From Pseudochrobactrum saccharolyticum (GTDB lineage: Bacteria > Pseudomonadota > Alphaproteobacteria > Rhizobiales > Rhizobiaceae), in NCBI RefSeq assembly GCF_008801715.1, contig NZ_VZPG01000002.1, forward strand, positions 62,001-126,000: a stretch of 64,000 nt of DNA. Direction: 5' to 3'. A program made the position numbers and the translations under genes. The notes under the pieces are model-generated. The model was not told where the DNA came from. It ran no database searches and saw only the letters and a program-made list of their open reading frames with translations. Below are positions 17,892 to 26,677 of the stretch, one piece after another (positions within the stretch are counted from its first letter, which is position 1; every line of letters starts with the position of its first letter).

Positions 17892-17978
17892 AATGATCTT
17901 CTTTACGGCGTCTTCTCTGCGGATGTTTCTGCGCGGACATAATGGTTAAAGACCGGCCTGTCCAGCTTGACGGCTTTT

Positions 17979-18683
17979 TCAGTCGGTCAGGATCAGCTGA
18001 TCGCGCTGCACAGTATAGGCACTCAGGCTGTTCATGAAATTCATACCCAGCAGGCTACCGCTGAGCTGGCCTTCCTGTGAAACCAGTGCGCGCAGGTTCT
18101 GGCGGGTGATATTGCCGATGCGGATTTCCTGCAACCGTACCGATGCAGCCATAGTGCGGCCATTGGCTGTGCTGACAGGATTCGTATAGCTGAGACTGCT
18201 GACATCAATACCGACTTTTTCAGCATCAGCCTGTGTCAGCACGATTGTGGAGGCACCGGTATCGATCATGAAGCGCACGCGCTGGTCGTTCACCAGTGCA
18301 TTGACTTCAAAATGACCGTTGGATGACTGACCGATACTGACAGTTTCAGCACCATCAATGCTATTTCCGCTGATTGCATTGCCCGGTATCAGCCCAGCGG
18401 TGACGCGATTGGCAATATTGGTCAGTTCATACTGATATTGATAGCCGGTGACGAGGCCGAGAATAATTACCGCCCAGATCGCAATATTGCGCATCATATG
18501 ATTGAGCGGAATACCGGAACCCAGCAAACCGGCAGCCACGACAATGCCGAAAATGCTCATATAGGCCGCATCGGCAAAATCATCATTGGCAAGGCCGAGT
18601 GTTGTGCCGCTCTCGTCATTGACGATCAGAACGAGCAGGAGAATGGCAATTGCTGCGATAACCAGCCAGAATAAACGGTTCAT
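17979..18683 (-). CDS. Membrane-anchored retropepsin-like aspartic protease (TIGR02281 type)
   Basis: A 234-residue protein. An N-terminal transmembrane segment (NRLFWLVIAAIAILLLVLIV) and two further hydrophobic stretches near 42-60 and 68-83 precede a retropepsin-like domain with the active-site motif FMIDTGAS near 138-145 and LLGMNFMNSL near 213-222. The family is the clan AA aspartic proteases found in alphaproteobacteria, probably facing the periplasm. The ATG at 18683 has AGGA about 10 bases upstream. A longer frame starts at 18785 but lacks a ribosome-binding site. Its neighbour dusA is on the same strand, 87 bases downstream. Function in the cell unknown. Confidence 0.85.
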   Translation of the reverse strand: MNRLFWLVIAAIAILLLVLIVNDESGTTLGLANDDFADAAYMSIFGIVVAAGLLGSGIPLNHMMRNIAIWAVIILGLVTGYQYQYELTNIANRVTAGLIPGNAISGNSIDGAETVSIGQSSNGHFEVNALVNDQRVRFMIDTGASTIVLTQADAEKVGIDVSSLSYTNPVSTANGRTMAASVRLQEIRIGNITRQNLRALVSQEGQLSGSLLGMNFMNSLSAYTVQRDQLILTD

Positions 18684-18863
18684 GAAGTCATTGTTCCTGA
18701 GACTGTCGGATGATCCTGCCGAAGCAGGGCATGTCTTTATATGGAGGCTTTGGCCTGCGGGCACAATAATTTCATTTTTCTGCACTTTGAAAAACTGTGA
18801 GCAGGGCGTATAGCAGGCGCAGATGAATTTCCCCCACTACGGCTAAAAGACGGATTTGATAAC

Positions 18864-19889
18864 GTGAGTACCAGCGGACTGCCATTTGATGATTTTCGTG
18901 AACTTATCAGCCAGCTTCCGGAAGCGAGCGAATTCGCTGGCGAAGCGGTGCGTGAACGTGAAGCGCGTTTGAGCAAACCTGTCGGCTCACTCGGGCGTCT
19001 GGAAGAGATCGCGGAATGGCTGGCTGCATGGAGCGGTAAAGCCAAGCCGCAGATCATGCGTCCTCTGGTGGCAATTTTTGCCGGTAATCATGGTGTGCTG
19101 GCGCAGGGTGTAAGCTCGCAGCCGCAATCGCTGACTATGGATATGGTCAATAATTTTGCTGCCGGCGGCGCTGCCATCAACCAGATTTGCATCGCCAATG
19201 ATCTGGGGCTGAAGGTTTTTGATCTGGCGCTGGAGCATCCGACTGAAGATATTACCGTGACAGCGGCGATGGATGAGCGCACTTGCGCTGCAACCATGGC
19301 TTTTGGCATGGAAGCAATTGCCGGTGGTACGGATCTGCTGTGCATCGGTGAAATGGGCGTTGGCAATACAACCATTGCTGCGGCGATTTCTCTGGCGCTG
19401 TTTGGCGGTCAGGCTGAGGACTGGGTGTCACTGGCAGCCGGTGAAGATGCAAGTGTGTTGCCTGCAAAAATTGCTGCGGTGAAAAAAGCTGTTGCTCTCA
19501 ATGAAGGTAATCTGCGTGATCCGCTGGAAGTGCTGCGCCGTCTGGGTGGCCGTGAACTGGCTGCGATCACCGGTGCAATTCTGGCCGCGCGTGCCGAGAA
19601 AATTCCGGTGCTGATTGACGGTTATGTCGCCAGTGCCGCCGCAGCAATTCTGCTGGCGATGAATGGTGATGCGCTGGATCATTGCCTGTTCTCCCACGTG
19701 TCTTCCGAGCAGGGGCATCGCTTGTTGCTGGAGAAAATGGGTAAGACACCATTGCTTGATCTGAATATCAGCCTTGGTTCCGGTACAGGTGCTGCACTGG
19801 CAGCCGGTCTGGTGAAAACCGCTGCTCAATGTCATGTCTCTATGGCAACTGCTGAAGATGCCGGTATGAACGGCCGCAGCATTTCGTAA
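18864..19889 (+). CDS. cobT: Nicotinate-nucleotide--dimethylbenzimidazole phosphoribosyltransferase
   Basis: Makes alpha-ribazole phosphate for the lower ligand of cobalamin. The 341-residue product starts at GTG. Landmarks are KPVGSLGRLEEIAEW near 38-52, FAGNHGVLAQGVSSQP near 73-88, GEMGVGNTTIAAA near 166-178, LIDGYVASAAAAI near 252-264 and the C-terminal E-D-A-G segment (ATAEDAGMNGRS) with the catalytic Glu. It is transcribed divergently from the protease gene. cobS, often beside it, is not here, and no cobalamin riboswitch is evident upstream. Confidence 0.95.
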   Translation: MSTSGLPFDDFRELISQLPEASEFAGEAVREREARLSKPVGSLGRLEEIAEWLAAWSGKAKPQIMRPLVAIFAGNHGVLAQGVSSQPQSLTMDMVNNFAAGGAAINQICIANDLGLKVFDLALEHPTEDITVTAAMDERTCAATMAFGMEAIAGGTDLLCIGEMGVGNTTIAAAISLALFGGQAEDWVSLAAGEDASVLPAKIAAVKKAVALNEGNLRDPLEVLRRLGGRELAAITGAILAARAEKIPVLIDGYVASAAAAILLAMNGDALDHCLFSHVSSEQGHRLLLEKMGKTPLLDLNISLGSGTGAALAAGLVKTAAQCHVSMATAEDAGMNGRSIS

Positions 19890-19910
19890 TTCGAAACACA
19901 GTCTCAGAAA

Positions 19911-19947
19911 TAAAAAAATCCGGCCGTGTGAGCGCGCCGGATTTTTT
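19911..19947 (+). terminator. Terminator after cobT
   Basis: The stem aatccggc/gccggatt has a run of A before it and TTTTTT after it; it lies 22 bases behind the cobT stop codon. Confidence 0.9.
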
Positions 19948-20333
19948 GCAACTTTGAGGCGGTGCTTTTTCGGTAATTTTTTATTGGGATTCAAAAATAA
20001 TTTGCCAAAACTGCAATTAATTGCGGTTGTGCGCAGCCTGTCAGTTTTTAAGATAGATGCGTATTGGAGTATGAGGGTTTTAAGAGCAGGCGACAATTTT
20101 ACTCAAAGTAATATTTGCTGAGAAGTCAGCCGAAGGATGTATTTACGCTGGTATATCCGCTGCGTTTTTTACAATTTATATTGGCCGGTATTTCATGTCG
20201 CCTGTAGCAAAAGTGGCACTATCCTTGCCGTGGGATAGTGCCATTTTTTGTGGAGCCGGGCATTTCCTTTTGGAATTGTAATACGGGAAATGCTCTGTCT
20301 GTTTCTATGTTGCTTCACCGTTTGGGGATGGGT
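19948..20333. other. Gene-poor gap with possible small RNA or 33-residue frame
   Basis: After the cobT terminator there is a second strong terminator at 20214-20249 with no annotated gene on the plus strand in between. The stretch could hold a small RNA. It contains a short frame 20137-20238 (starting MYLRWYIRCVF, 33 residues, rich in aromatic residues) whose stop codon lies inside the terminator stem; an AAGG directly abuts the ATG, too close for a good ribosome-binding site. The rest of the region, to the lrp stop, holds nothing recognisable. Confidence 0.35.
20214..20249. terminator. Strong hairpin with T-run, probably bidirectional
   Basis: tggcactatcc (20214-20224) pairs with ggatagtgcca (20233-20243), followed by TTTTTT on the plus strand. 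On the minus strand it is followed by cttttg and could end the lrp transcript 84 bases after its stop. Confidence 0.85.
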
Positions 20334-20813
20334 TTAGTTACCGTCTTTATCAAGCACCATATAATCCAGCGGCAGTTCTGTCGTATATTTGATCTGCTCC
20401 ATCGCAAAAGATGAAGAAACATTACGGATCTCGATTTTGCTGATCAGGCGCTTGTAGAAAGCGTCATAGGCGGCAATGTCCGGCACGACAACGCGCAGCA
20501 GATAATCGATATCGCCGCTCATGCGGTAGAATTCCACCACTTCCGGAAATTCCTGCACGACTTCAGCAAAACGCTTCAGCCATTCATGGCTGTGAGAGCT
20601 GGTGCGCACCGAAACAAAGACTGTGACACGCGCATTGATCTTGACCGGATCAAGCACAGCGACGCGGCGCTTGATAATGCCGTCTTCTTCCAGTTTCTGA
20701 ATACGGCGCCAGCACGGAGTGGTGGACAGGCCAACTTTTTTGGCAATATCTGCTACTGCCAGCGTTGCATCTTCCTGCAACAGACGGAGAATTTTTCTGT
20801 CAAGTCTGTCCAT
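20334..20813 (-). CDS. Lrp/AsnC-family transcriptional regulator
   Basis: 159 residues: N-terminal AsnC-type helix-turn-helix (LDRKILRLLQEDATLAVADIA, then VGLSTTPCWRRIQKLEEDGII, about 3-50) and a C-terminal RAM ligand-binding and oligomerisation domain (VEFYRMSGDIDYLLRVVVPD near 92-111). Members sense amino acids and control amino-acid metabolism genes. No target can be assigned; neighbours (a DNA glycosylase-like gene and cobT) give no hint. It is a single gene with its own upstream gap. Confidence 0.93.
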   Translation of the reverse strand: MDRLDRKILRLLQEDATLAVADIAKKVGLSTTPCWRRIQKLEEDGIIKRRVAVLDPVKINARVTVFVSVRTSSHSHEWLKRFAEVVQEFPEVVEFYRMSGDIDYLLRVVVPDIAAYDAFYKRLISKIEIRNVSSSFAMEQIKYTTELPLDYMVLDKDGN

Positions 20814-20931
20814 TTTGCCTCACATTAAGCGCCGAATTGTATAATTTTGAAACTATATACCTTATGGATGAGCGCGCGATTAAACGCGAAGAATATAATA
20901 CTATCAAATTGCATTAAGTTAGAAATTATTT

Positions 20932-21594
20932 TTATCTCGGCAGTAAAGGCCGGATTTTTTGACGAAGCACCGGCAAAAGCTCGTTTTCAAACCACGGATT
21001 ACGTTTCAGCCAGCCGCTGTTTCGCCATGACGGATGCGGCAGCGGCAGCACGGCAGGGCCGTCATTCTGATTGCTCTCGATAAAGCGCCGCCAGTTTTTC
21101 ACAGTTGCGGTCATATTGAGCGGTTTTTGCTGTGCCTGTAAATATTCGCGATAACTCGGATTACGCCCCAGATGATATGTCTGCGCATGGCTGCCAATGG
21201 CAATAATCAGCTCGATTTGCGGCATGAGATCAAACAGCCGGTCATGCCATGTCAGGCGACATTCACGGCGCGGGGGCTGGTCGCCGCCATGTTTGTCATA
21301 GCCCGGAAAGCAGAAACCCATGGGAATGATCGCAAAGCGCTCTGCGTCATAAAACTCTTCCGGCGTCACATCGAGCCATTGGCGCAACCGCACACCGGAG
21401 GGGTCGTTAAACGGAATGCCGGTATTATGCACACGGATACCCGGTGCCTGACCGCATATGGCAATTCTGGCTGTCGGGGAGGAGATGCATACCGGCCTTG
21501 GCTCATGATCCAGCGGGCGTGGACCAAGCGGCTGGTCGCGGCAAATTCTGCAGTCATTGATCTGATTTTGCAGCGTCTGCAATGCCGTTGCCAT
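20932..21594 (-). CDS. Uracil-DNA glycosylase superfamily protein
   Basis: A 220-residue protein with the motif-1 region CGQAPGIRVHNTGIPFNDPSG near 46-66 and the motif-2 region LPLPHPSWRNSGWLKRNPWF near 183-202, as in the YqiE/COG1573-like branch of uracil-DNA glycosylases. CRICRD near the N-terminus could bind metal. It may excise damaged bases, but this branch is poorly characterised. An in-frame ATG at 21621 touches the intergenic repeat; the ATG at 21594 has a GGAG about 12 bases upstream and is preferred, with moderate certainty. Confidence 0.85.
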   Translation of the reverse strand: MATALQTLQNQINDCRICRDQPLGPRPLDHEPRPVCISSPTARIAICGQAPGIRVHNTGIPFNDPSGVRLRQWLDVTPEEFYDAERFAIIPMGFCFPGYDKHGGDQPPRRECRLTWHDRLFDLMPQIELIIAIGSHAQTYHLGRNPSYREYLQAQQKPLNMTATVKNWRRFIESNQNDGPAVLPLPHPSWRNSGWLKRNPWFENELLPVLRQKIRPLLPR

Positions 21595-21621
21595 ATTACT
21601 GATTGCTCCGGTTGCGCTCAT

Positions 21622-21730
21622 TCTAGAGCGTGTCGCACTTAAGTGTATTCATGTCACTCGCTCTAGAGTCTTTGTTTGGTCGCATTATCACAGCCGTCAA
21701 GTTGGTCCAACTTGACTGTGAAATGCTCTA
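21622..21730. repeat. Intergenic palindromic repeat, copy A
   Basis: A 109-bp element that starts TCTAGAGCG and ends ATGCTCTAG, with a CTCTAGA in the middle. Its second half holds a hairpin, gtcaagttgg/ccaacttgac. It fills the gap between the glycosylase gene and the thermonuclease gene: its last three bases, read on the minus strand, are the TAG stop of the nuclease. Its reverse complement matches copy C at 49788-49896 nearly base for base in the left half; its other half matches copy B at 46866-46975. Confidence 0.85.
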
Positions 21731-22384
21731 GCGCGACTGATTTTCCCGCCGCCATTTGCCGGGGCGCTCAAATTCCCCCGCCCATAATCCGCGTTTATTC
21801 TTGCGTGCCTGTGCTTCCTCACGCTGATAGAGGCCATAGGAAACTGCCCAGCCTTGCTCGACCATCGTGCGGTTGAGATCCGTCTCTCCGGCCTTGCAGA
21901 AGGCAAGGATACGATCATACTGATCGCGTCCGTCCGCTGTGCAGGTAACAGTCTGATTGCCGATCAGGCGGCGTAATTCCGCAGTCGCATTGCGCCCGCA
22001 GCTATAATCTTTATCGTCTATACTGCAATTCTGTTGGGTTTCCGGCGTATCCATGCCTTTCAGCCTTATGCGCTGCCCCTGTATGGCAATTGTATCACCA
22101 TCGTAAATATGCAGACTGCCGCCGCGACCGCTCAGTTGCGCAGGCAGGGCTTCATTCTTGTCTGCACGAACAGGCTGACGCTGCTGATTGCTGCCGGAAA
22201 CAGTTTCTGCCCATTGCGGCATAAAAGACTGCATCAAAGCATATATGCCCAGCAACAGTAGTGCAGTCACAATCCCTGACCGGCGAAGGAAGGAATAGGG
22301 TTTGCGATAGTGCCTGCGATTGCTGCGGCGCTGCGGCTGTCGTCTGTAAGGTTGAGGTCTGCGCCCCGAAGCAGATGGTTTCAT
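21728..22384 (-). CDS. Membrane-anchored thermonuclease (SNase-like)
   Basis: A 218-residue nuclease. A basic N-terminus (RRPQPYRRQPQRRSNRRHYRK) is followed by one membrane segment (GIVTALLLLGIYALMQSF, about 38-55) and a staphylococcal-nuclease domain: IYDGDTI near 95, RLKGMDTPE near 106 (catalytic Arg and Asp), GRNATAELRRLI near 129, and DQYDRILAFC near 153. The catalytic domain is expected outside the cytoplasm. The ATG at 22384 gives the natural start; the frame continues upstream without a signal. The stop codon comes from repeat copy A. Confidence 0.88.
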   Translation of the reverse strand: MKPSASGRRPQPYRRQPQRRSNRRHYRKPYSFLRRSGIVTALLLLGIYALMQSFMPQWAETVSGSNQQRQPVRADKNEALPAQLSGRGGSLHIYDGDTIAIQGQRIRLKGMDTPETQQNCSIDDKDYSCGRNATAELRRLIGNQTVTCTADGRDQYDRILAFCKAGETDLNRTMVEQGWAVSYGLYQREEAQARKNKRGLWAGEFERPGKWRRENQSR

Positions 22385-23014
22385 AAGGCGGACTATAAGG
22401 CGCTGTTGTCTGAAGAAAAGAGGATTATCGCAAGCACGGCTGAAATCGTATCTGCATCTCTGCTGACACACAGAGAATCGATTCTGGACAGCGATTCTTC
22501 AGAAAATCCTGCTTCTCTATAAAACCAAGATTTATAATCACTTGCTTAACTATATTTCGCAACGGGATGACAACTATGACGCTCTGAAACCGGATTGTTT
22601 CGTGGTTTTGAGGGGGCAATTTTATATATCAGCGTAAATTTGTGTTGTTTTGGTAACAGTATTTACCTTTCAGCCGCGCTAAGGTTCACGGAGACGAACT
22701 TGGCCTATTTCCCGCCATAAATGCGGAGCACCGATAGGAGGCAGGCAAAGTTTAGTCCTGACAAAATGTGAAACAATCTTTGCCCTTCATTGAGGTCGGT
22801 AATTGCAGAATTATAGTTTTTCTCAAAAAAATCCGCAGGTTAGCGTGCAGTCTTGCATGATGACTTCAGGTGCGGGCTCTGCTGAAGGAAATCTGTTTAG
22901 CCGACTTTATTCACAGGTCGCAATCTTGCCTGAAAAAATGGCTAGTTTTTCTCATCTTGTTAACTTGTCCTTTACCAAAGTTATTTTGGCAAACGATAAT
23001 GAAAGAATGCTGTC
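22385..23014. promoter_or_regulatory. Long region upstream of exoR
   Basis: 630 bases, including the divergent promoters of the nuclease gene and exoR. A near-palindrome ggtaa-N6-ttacc lies at 22652-22667. The stretch 22680-22800 is more structured and G+C-richer than its surroundings (for example cccgcc and ggaggcagg) and could be a leader RNA. A 71-codon frame at 22803-23018 lacks a ribosome-binding site and resembles nothing I know. No gene is called. Confidence 0.35.
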
Positions 23015-23794
23015 GTGATCGGGTCGTTTAAGAAAATCGCGTATTCTGTGTGTGGAGCCGGTGTTGCACTCTATCTGGTGTGCAGCAGCGCGTTTGCCTT
23101 TGATATTCCGGACAATGCGGACAAGAAGAGCAATCCGTTTGAGGTTTTCAAATTCGGGGTATCCGCCTTTAAGAACGGCCATAAGGATGAAGCGCTGAAA
23201 GCTCTGCGCTATGCGGCAGATCAGGGACATCCGGGCGCGAACTGGAAACTGGCGAGCATGTATGCTCAGGGTGACGGTGTTCCGGAAAACGATTACGAAG
23301 CCTATAAAATTTTTGAAAAAATCGTCCATGAAGGCGCAGAGCCGGGTTCGCAGAACGAATCTTATGTGGCCGGTGCACTGGTGCAGATGGCGCGCTATCT
23401 CAAGCGCGGTATTCCCGGCACCCCTGTGAATTCCAATCCTGATATGGCCCGTGATCTCTATGTGCAGGCCGCATCCAATTTTGGCGACTCCACAGCCCAA
23501 TATGAGCTTGGCGCTATGCTGCTCAAAGGTGACGGGGTAGAGAAGAACAAAACGCAGGCTGCACGATGGTTTCAGCTGGCTGCCAGAAAAGGCAATGCCA
23601 ATGCGCAGGCTATGCTCGGCAATATGCTGTTTCAGGCCGGTAAGACTGTTCGCGGCCTTGCGATGCTGACGGCTGCTTTTGAGCGTTGTTCGGATCAGGA
23701 TTGCGAATGGATCCGTGCGATGCAGGAACAGGCGTTTTCGGTTGCCGGTGAGGCTGACCGCCGTAATGCGATTGCACTCGTCGGCCAGCACTAG
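23015..23794 (+). CDS. exoR: Periplasmic Sel1-repeat regulator ExoR
   Basis: Homologue of rhizobial ExoR, the periplasmic protein that binds and restrains the ExoS sensor kinase (ExoS-ChvI; BvrS-BvrR in Brucella), controlling exopolysaccharide, flagella and envelope genes. 259 residues: signal peptide ending near AFA|FDIP (residue 28), then NPFEVFKFGVSAFKNG, and four or so Sel1-type repeats (YAADQGHPGANWKLASMY, GAMLLKGDGVEKNKTQAARW, NANAQAMLGNMLF), closing with the ExoR-typical RGLAMLTAAFERC and QEQAFSVAGEADRRNAIAL. The start codon is GTG with a weak GAAAGAA upstream. Single gene, with a hairpin after the stop. Confidence 0.92.
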   Translation: MIGSFKKIAYSVCGAGVALYLVCSSAFAFDIPDNADKKSNPFEVFKFGVSAFKNGHKDEALKALRYAADQGHPGANWKLASMYAQGDGVPENDYEAYKIFEKIVHEGAEPGSQNESYVAGALVQMARYLKRGIPGTPVNSNPDMARDLYVQAASNFGDSTAQYELGAMLLKGDGVEKNKTQAARWFQLAARKGNANAQAMLGNMLFQAGKTVRGLAMLTAAFERCSDQDCEWIRAMQEQAFSVAGEADRRNAIALVGQH

Positions 23795-23833
23795 TACTTG
23801 TTTGTTTTACTCTGAGTAGAAATAGTTGTGCAG

Positions 23834-23875
23834 GCACCGCAACTTAGCAAAATGATTCAGTTTGCGGTGCTATGG
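23834..23875 (+). terminator. Hairpin between exoR and xthA
   Basis: gcaccgcaa (23834-23842) pairs with ttgcggtgc (23862-23870) around a 19-base loop. The T-tail is poor, but it lies between two convergent genes. Confidence 0.5.
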
Positions 23876-23897
23876 TCTTGAAATTATTTAATAATTT

Positions 23898-24677
23898 TCA
23901 GTAGCTAAGCTGAATAACAACCGGCACATGGTCAGATGGTTTATCCCATGCGCGTGTGTGTTTCTCGATTTCCGCACCATCCAGCAGATTGGCAGCTTCC
24001 GGCGATAGCATCAGATGGTCAATGCGGATACCGTTATTTTTCTGCCATGCACCGGCCTGATAATCCCAGAATGAGAACATCTGTTCATCGCTGACATTGC
24101 GGATCGCATCATAAAAACCGAGATTTTCCAGACGACGGAATGCCTGTTTGCTCTGCGGCAGGAACAGCGCGTCATTCACCCAGTTTTCCGGATGTTTGGC
24201 ATCAATCGGCTGCGGGATGATATTATAGTCACCGGCGAGCACCAGCGGTTCTTCCAGTTCCAGACGGGTTTTCGCCCAGTCTTCCAGACGCTGCATCCAG
24301 CCGAGCTTGTAAGGGTATTTTTCCGTATCCACCGGATTGCCATTTGGCAGATAGAGCGAAACGACACGGATCACACCTTTTTCAGTGGTGAATACGGCTT
24401 CGATAAAACGCGCCTGTTCGTCACTGTCATCACCTGGCAACCCGCGATTGACTTCAACCGGTGAGACCTTCGAGAGAATGGCAACGCCGTTAAAGCCTTT
24501 CTGACCGTGGGTTTCCACGTGATAGCCAAGGGCTTCAATTTCCAGTCGCGGGAACAGATCGTCTACGGATTTTATTTCCTGAAGGCAGGCGACATCAGGC
24601 TGGCATTCCTGCAACCAGTGCAGCAGATTTTCGATACGTGCTTTGACACCGTTAATGTTCCATGTGGCAATTTTCAA
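23898..24677 (-). CDS. xthA: Exodeoxyribonuclease III (AP endonuclease)
   Basis: Mg-dependent nuclease of base excision repair that cuts 5' to abasic sites. At 259 residues it shows MKIATWNINGVKARI at the N-terminus, CLQEIKSVDDLFP near 34-46 (catalytic Glu), GDYNIIPQPIDAKHP near 150, and RIDHLMLSP plus DKPSDHVPVVIQL at the C-terminus (Asp-His pair). In the same direction as erpA but separated by a terminator. Confidence 0.96.
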   Translation of the reverse strand: MKIATWNINGVKARIENLLHWLQECQPDVACLQEIKSVDDLFPRLEIEALGYHVETHGQKGFNGVAILSKVSPVEVNRGLPGDDSDEQARFIEAVFTTEKGVIRVVSLYLPNGNPVDTEKYPYKLGWMQRLEDWAKTRLELEEPLVLAGDYNIIPQPIDAKHPENWVNDALFLPQSKQAFRRLENLGFYDAIRNVSDEQMFSFWDYQAGAWQKNNGIRIDHLMLSPEAANLLDGAEIEKHTRAWDKPSDHVPVVIQLSY

Positions 24678-24703
24678 AGACGTATCCCCGTATTGAGTTT
24701 TAT

Positions 24704-24737
24704 AAAAAAATCTGCCGCATTTCAGATCATGCGGCAG
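24704..24737 (-). terminator. Terminator after erpA
   Basis: ctgccgcat (24712-24720) pairs with atgcggcag (24729-24737). On the minus strand it is followed by seven T. Confidence 0.88.
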
Positions 24738-24757
24738 CTATTCATGGCAGAAACCGG

Positions 24758-25084
24758 TCAGATTGCGAAACTGACACCGCAGCCGCAGGATGATGTGACA
24801 TTCGGATTGTTGATCTGGAAGGACTGTCCCATCAGATCGTCAATGAAATCAATAACTGAACCGTCAATATAAGGCACGGAAATGCTGTCGATCAGCACTT
24901 TGGCACCGTCTTTTTCAATAATCAGATCATCATCATTGGTATCGCTGACAAGATCGAATTTGTAGGAAAAGCCTGAGCAACCGCCGCCCTCAACGGAAAT
25001 ACGCAGGGCTGATTTGTCGGCTTGCTTTTGCAGAATTTTGACAATGCGTTTGGCCGCCGCATCGGATACGGAAATGTCCGTCAT
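24758..25084 (-). CDS. erpA: Iron-sulfur cluster insertion protein (A-type carrier)
   Basis: HesB/IscA-family carrier of 108 residues that delivers Fe-S clusters to apoproteins. The three ligand cysteines are Cys36 (GGGCSGFSY) and Cys100 and Cys102 (SCGCGVSF). The ATG at 25084 is chosen because AAGGTG lies just before it; an in-frame GTG sits in that same sequence at 25093. Name erpA is by similarity to the family; iscA-like naming is equally possible. Confidence 0.9.
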   Translation of the reverse strand: MTDISVSDAAAKRIVKILQKQADKSALRISVEGGGCSGFSYKFDLVSDTNDDDLIIEKDGAKVLIDSISVPYIDGSVIDFIDDLMGQSFQINNPNVTSSCGCGVSFAI

Positions 25085-25349
25085 AATAGTCACCTTAAAA
25101 TCATGGGCGGTTCAAGTTCCGCACAGGATATATGTTGATAGGACTATAATATAGGTCAGAGGCGCAGAGGGCGCAATCTCCTGTCACACGTCATTTGCCC
25201 TAAAGTTTTATACTGCGCTGCATATCAAACCTGTTATTTTGCACTGCAATCATGATAATGCAGCAGAGTGCAATTGTTGCGAAAGGCCTGATGTGCTTTG
25301 CGCAAGCTTGCGGATTTTGGTTGATGAAACACAAATCATAACAGGAAGA

Positions 25350-26549
25350 ATGATGGACAGTATTGGTTTCGGCTATCGTGAACGTGCTCCTTATGCATGC
25401 GACCCTGCGCAAACGCGCGGACGCCTGGTGCATGAGACCGAGAGCCGAACACGCACGCCTTATCAGCGTGACCGCGACCGTATTATCCACTCAACTGCTT
25501 TCCGACGATTAAAGCACAAGACACAGGTGTTTATCGCCCATGAAGGCGACCATTACCGCACAAGGCTGACCCACACGATTGAGGTGGCGCAGATCGCCCG
25601 TGCTTTGGCGCGTGCATTGCGGCTGGATGAAGATCTGGCTGAAGCCGTGGCGCTGGTGCATGATTTCGGCCATACGCCATTTGGCCATACGGGCGAAGAT
25701 GCTCTGAATGAGAAAATGGCAGACTATGGCGGCTTCGATCATAATGCGCAGTCGCTGCGCATCGTGACCTTGCTGGAAAAACGCTATGCGGAATTTGACG
25801 GGCTCAACCTGTCATGGGAAACGCTGGAAGGTCTGGTCAAACATAACGGCCCGCTGACCGGTCCTTATTCGGATGGGGAGCCGGTTCCGGGTTCGATCCT
25901 CAAATATAATGAGCGTTTTGATCTGGAGCTTTCCGGCTTTGCCAGTCTTGAAGCGCAATGTGCGGCCATTGCCGATGACATTGCCTATAATGCCCATGAT
26001 ATTGATGATGGTTTGCGTTCCGGTCTGCTCACGCTCGAGCAACTGGAAGAAGTGCCGCTGACCCGCGATATTCTGCAGGAAGTGCAGCGCCTCTATCCGA
26101 AGCTCGATCCGGTGCGTCGTGGCCATGAACTGATGCGCCGGCAGATTACCCGTATGGTTGAAGATGTGATTGCGCATGCGCAGGATCAGATCAAAAAATT
26201 CAATCCGCAGAGTGTGGATGATGTGCGTGCGGCCAGTGAGATGATGGTCGGCTTTTCGCCGGATATGGCGATTGCCGAGAAAACCTTGAAGAAGTTTCTC
26301 TACCGGAATCTCTATTTCAACGCGCAGGTCGTGCCGATCCGCAAAAATGCCGATCAGGTCGTGAAAGACCTGTTCGATGCTTATATGACGGCGCCGGATG
26401 CGATGCCTGCCGACTGGCGGGCAGGGATTGCCGGTAACGAGACTTCGGCCTTTGCGCGCCAGATTGCGGATTTCCTTGCAGGCATGACTGATAATTATGC
26501 CGTGCGTGAACACCGACGATTGTTTGACCATACGCCCGACTTGGCTTAA
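25350..26549 (+). CDS. dgt: dGTP triphosphohydrolase-like protein
   Basis: HD-domain enzyme that splits deoxynucleoside triphosphates to nucleoside and triphosphate. 399 residues; the metal-binding HD motif is spread over [33 protein letters not shown] and [14 protein letters not shown], as in the alphaproteobacterial Dgt-like subfamily. [21 protein letters not shown] near 40-60 is typical. Two adjacent ATG codons (25350, 25353) follow AGGA; the frame is open further upstream without a good signal. It is followed after 128 bases by argS in the same direction. Confidence 0.95.
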   Translation: MMDSIGFGYRERAPYACDPAQTRGRLVHETESRTRTPYQRDRDRIIHSTAFRRLKHKTQVFIAHEGDHYRTRLTHTIEVAQIARALARALRLDEDLAEAVALVHDFGHTPFGHTGEDALNEKMADYGGFDHNAQSLRIVTLLEKRYAEFDGLNLSWETLEGLVKHNGPLTGPYSDGEPVPGSILKYNERFDLELSGFASLEAQCAAIADDIAYNAHDIDDGLRSGLLTLEQLEEVPLTRDILQEVQRLYPKLDPVRRGHELMRRQITRMVEDVIAHAQDQIKKFNPQSVDDVRAASEMMVGFSPDMAIAEKTLKKFLYRNLYFNAQVVPIRKNADQVVKDLFDAYMTAPDAMPADWRAGIAGNETSAFARQIADFLAGMTDNYAVREHRRLFDHTPDLA

Positions 26550-26677
26550 ACGGGCTGCAAAACTGCCATTTCTGACTGTGTGATTTGCGAGGCGCTGAGC
26601 TTCCCCATTGCATGACGTTCAATTGATTGAATGTGAATTGCGGCTTGCTCCGCATTTATGTTCCGACAGGACAGATT

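Noticed and set aside
18787-18863. Cobalamin riboswitch before cobT
   Set aside because: The 5' region is only about 80 bases before the divergent gene start and has no B12-box-like sequence.
22803-23018. 71-codon frame before exoR
   Set aside because: No ribosome-binding site, ends within the exoR start and shows no recognisable family.
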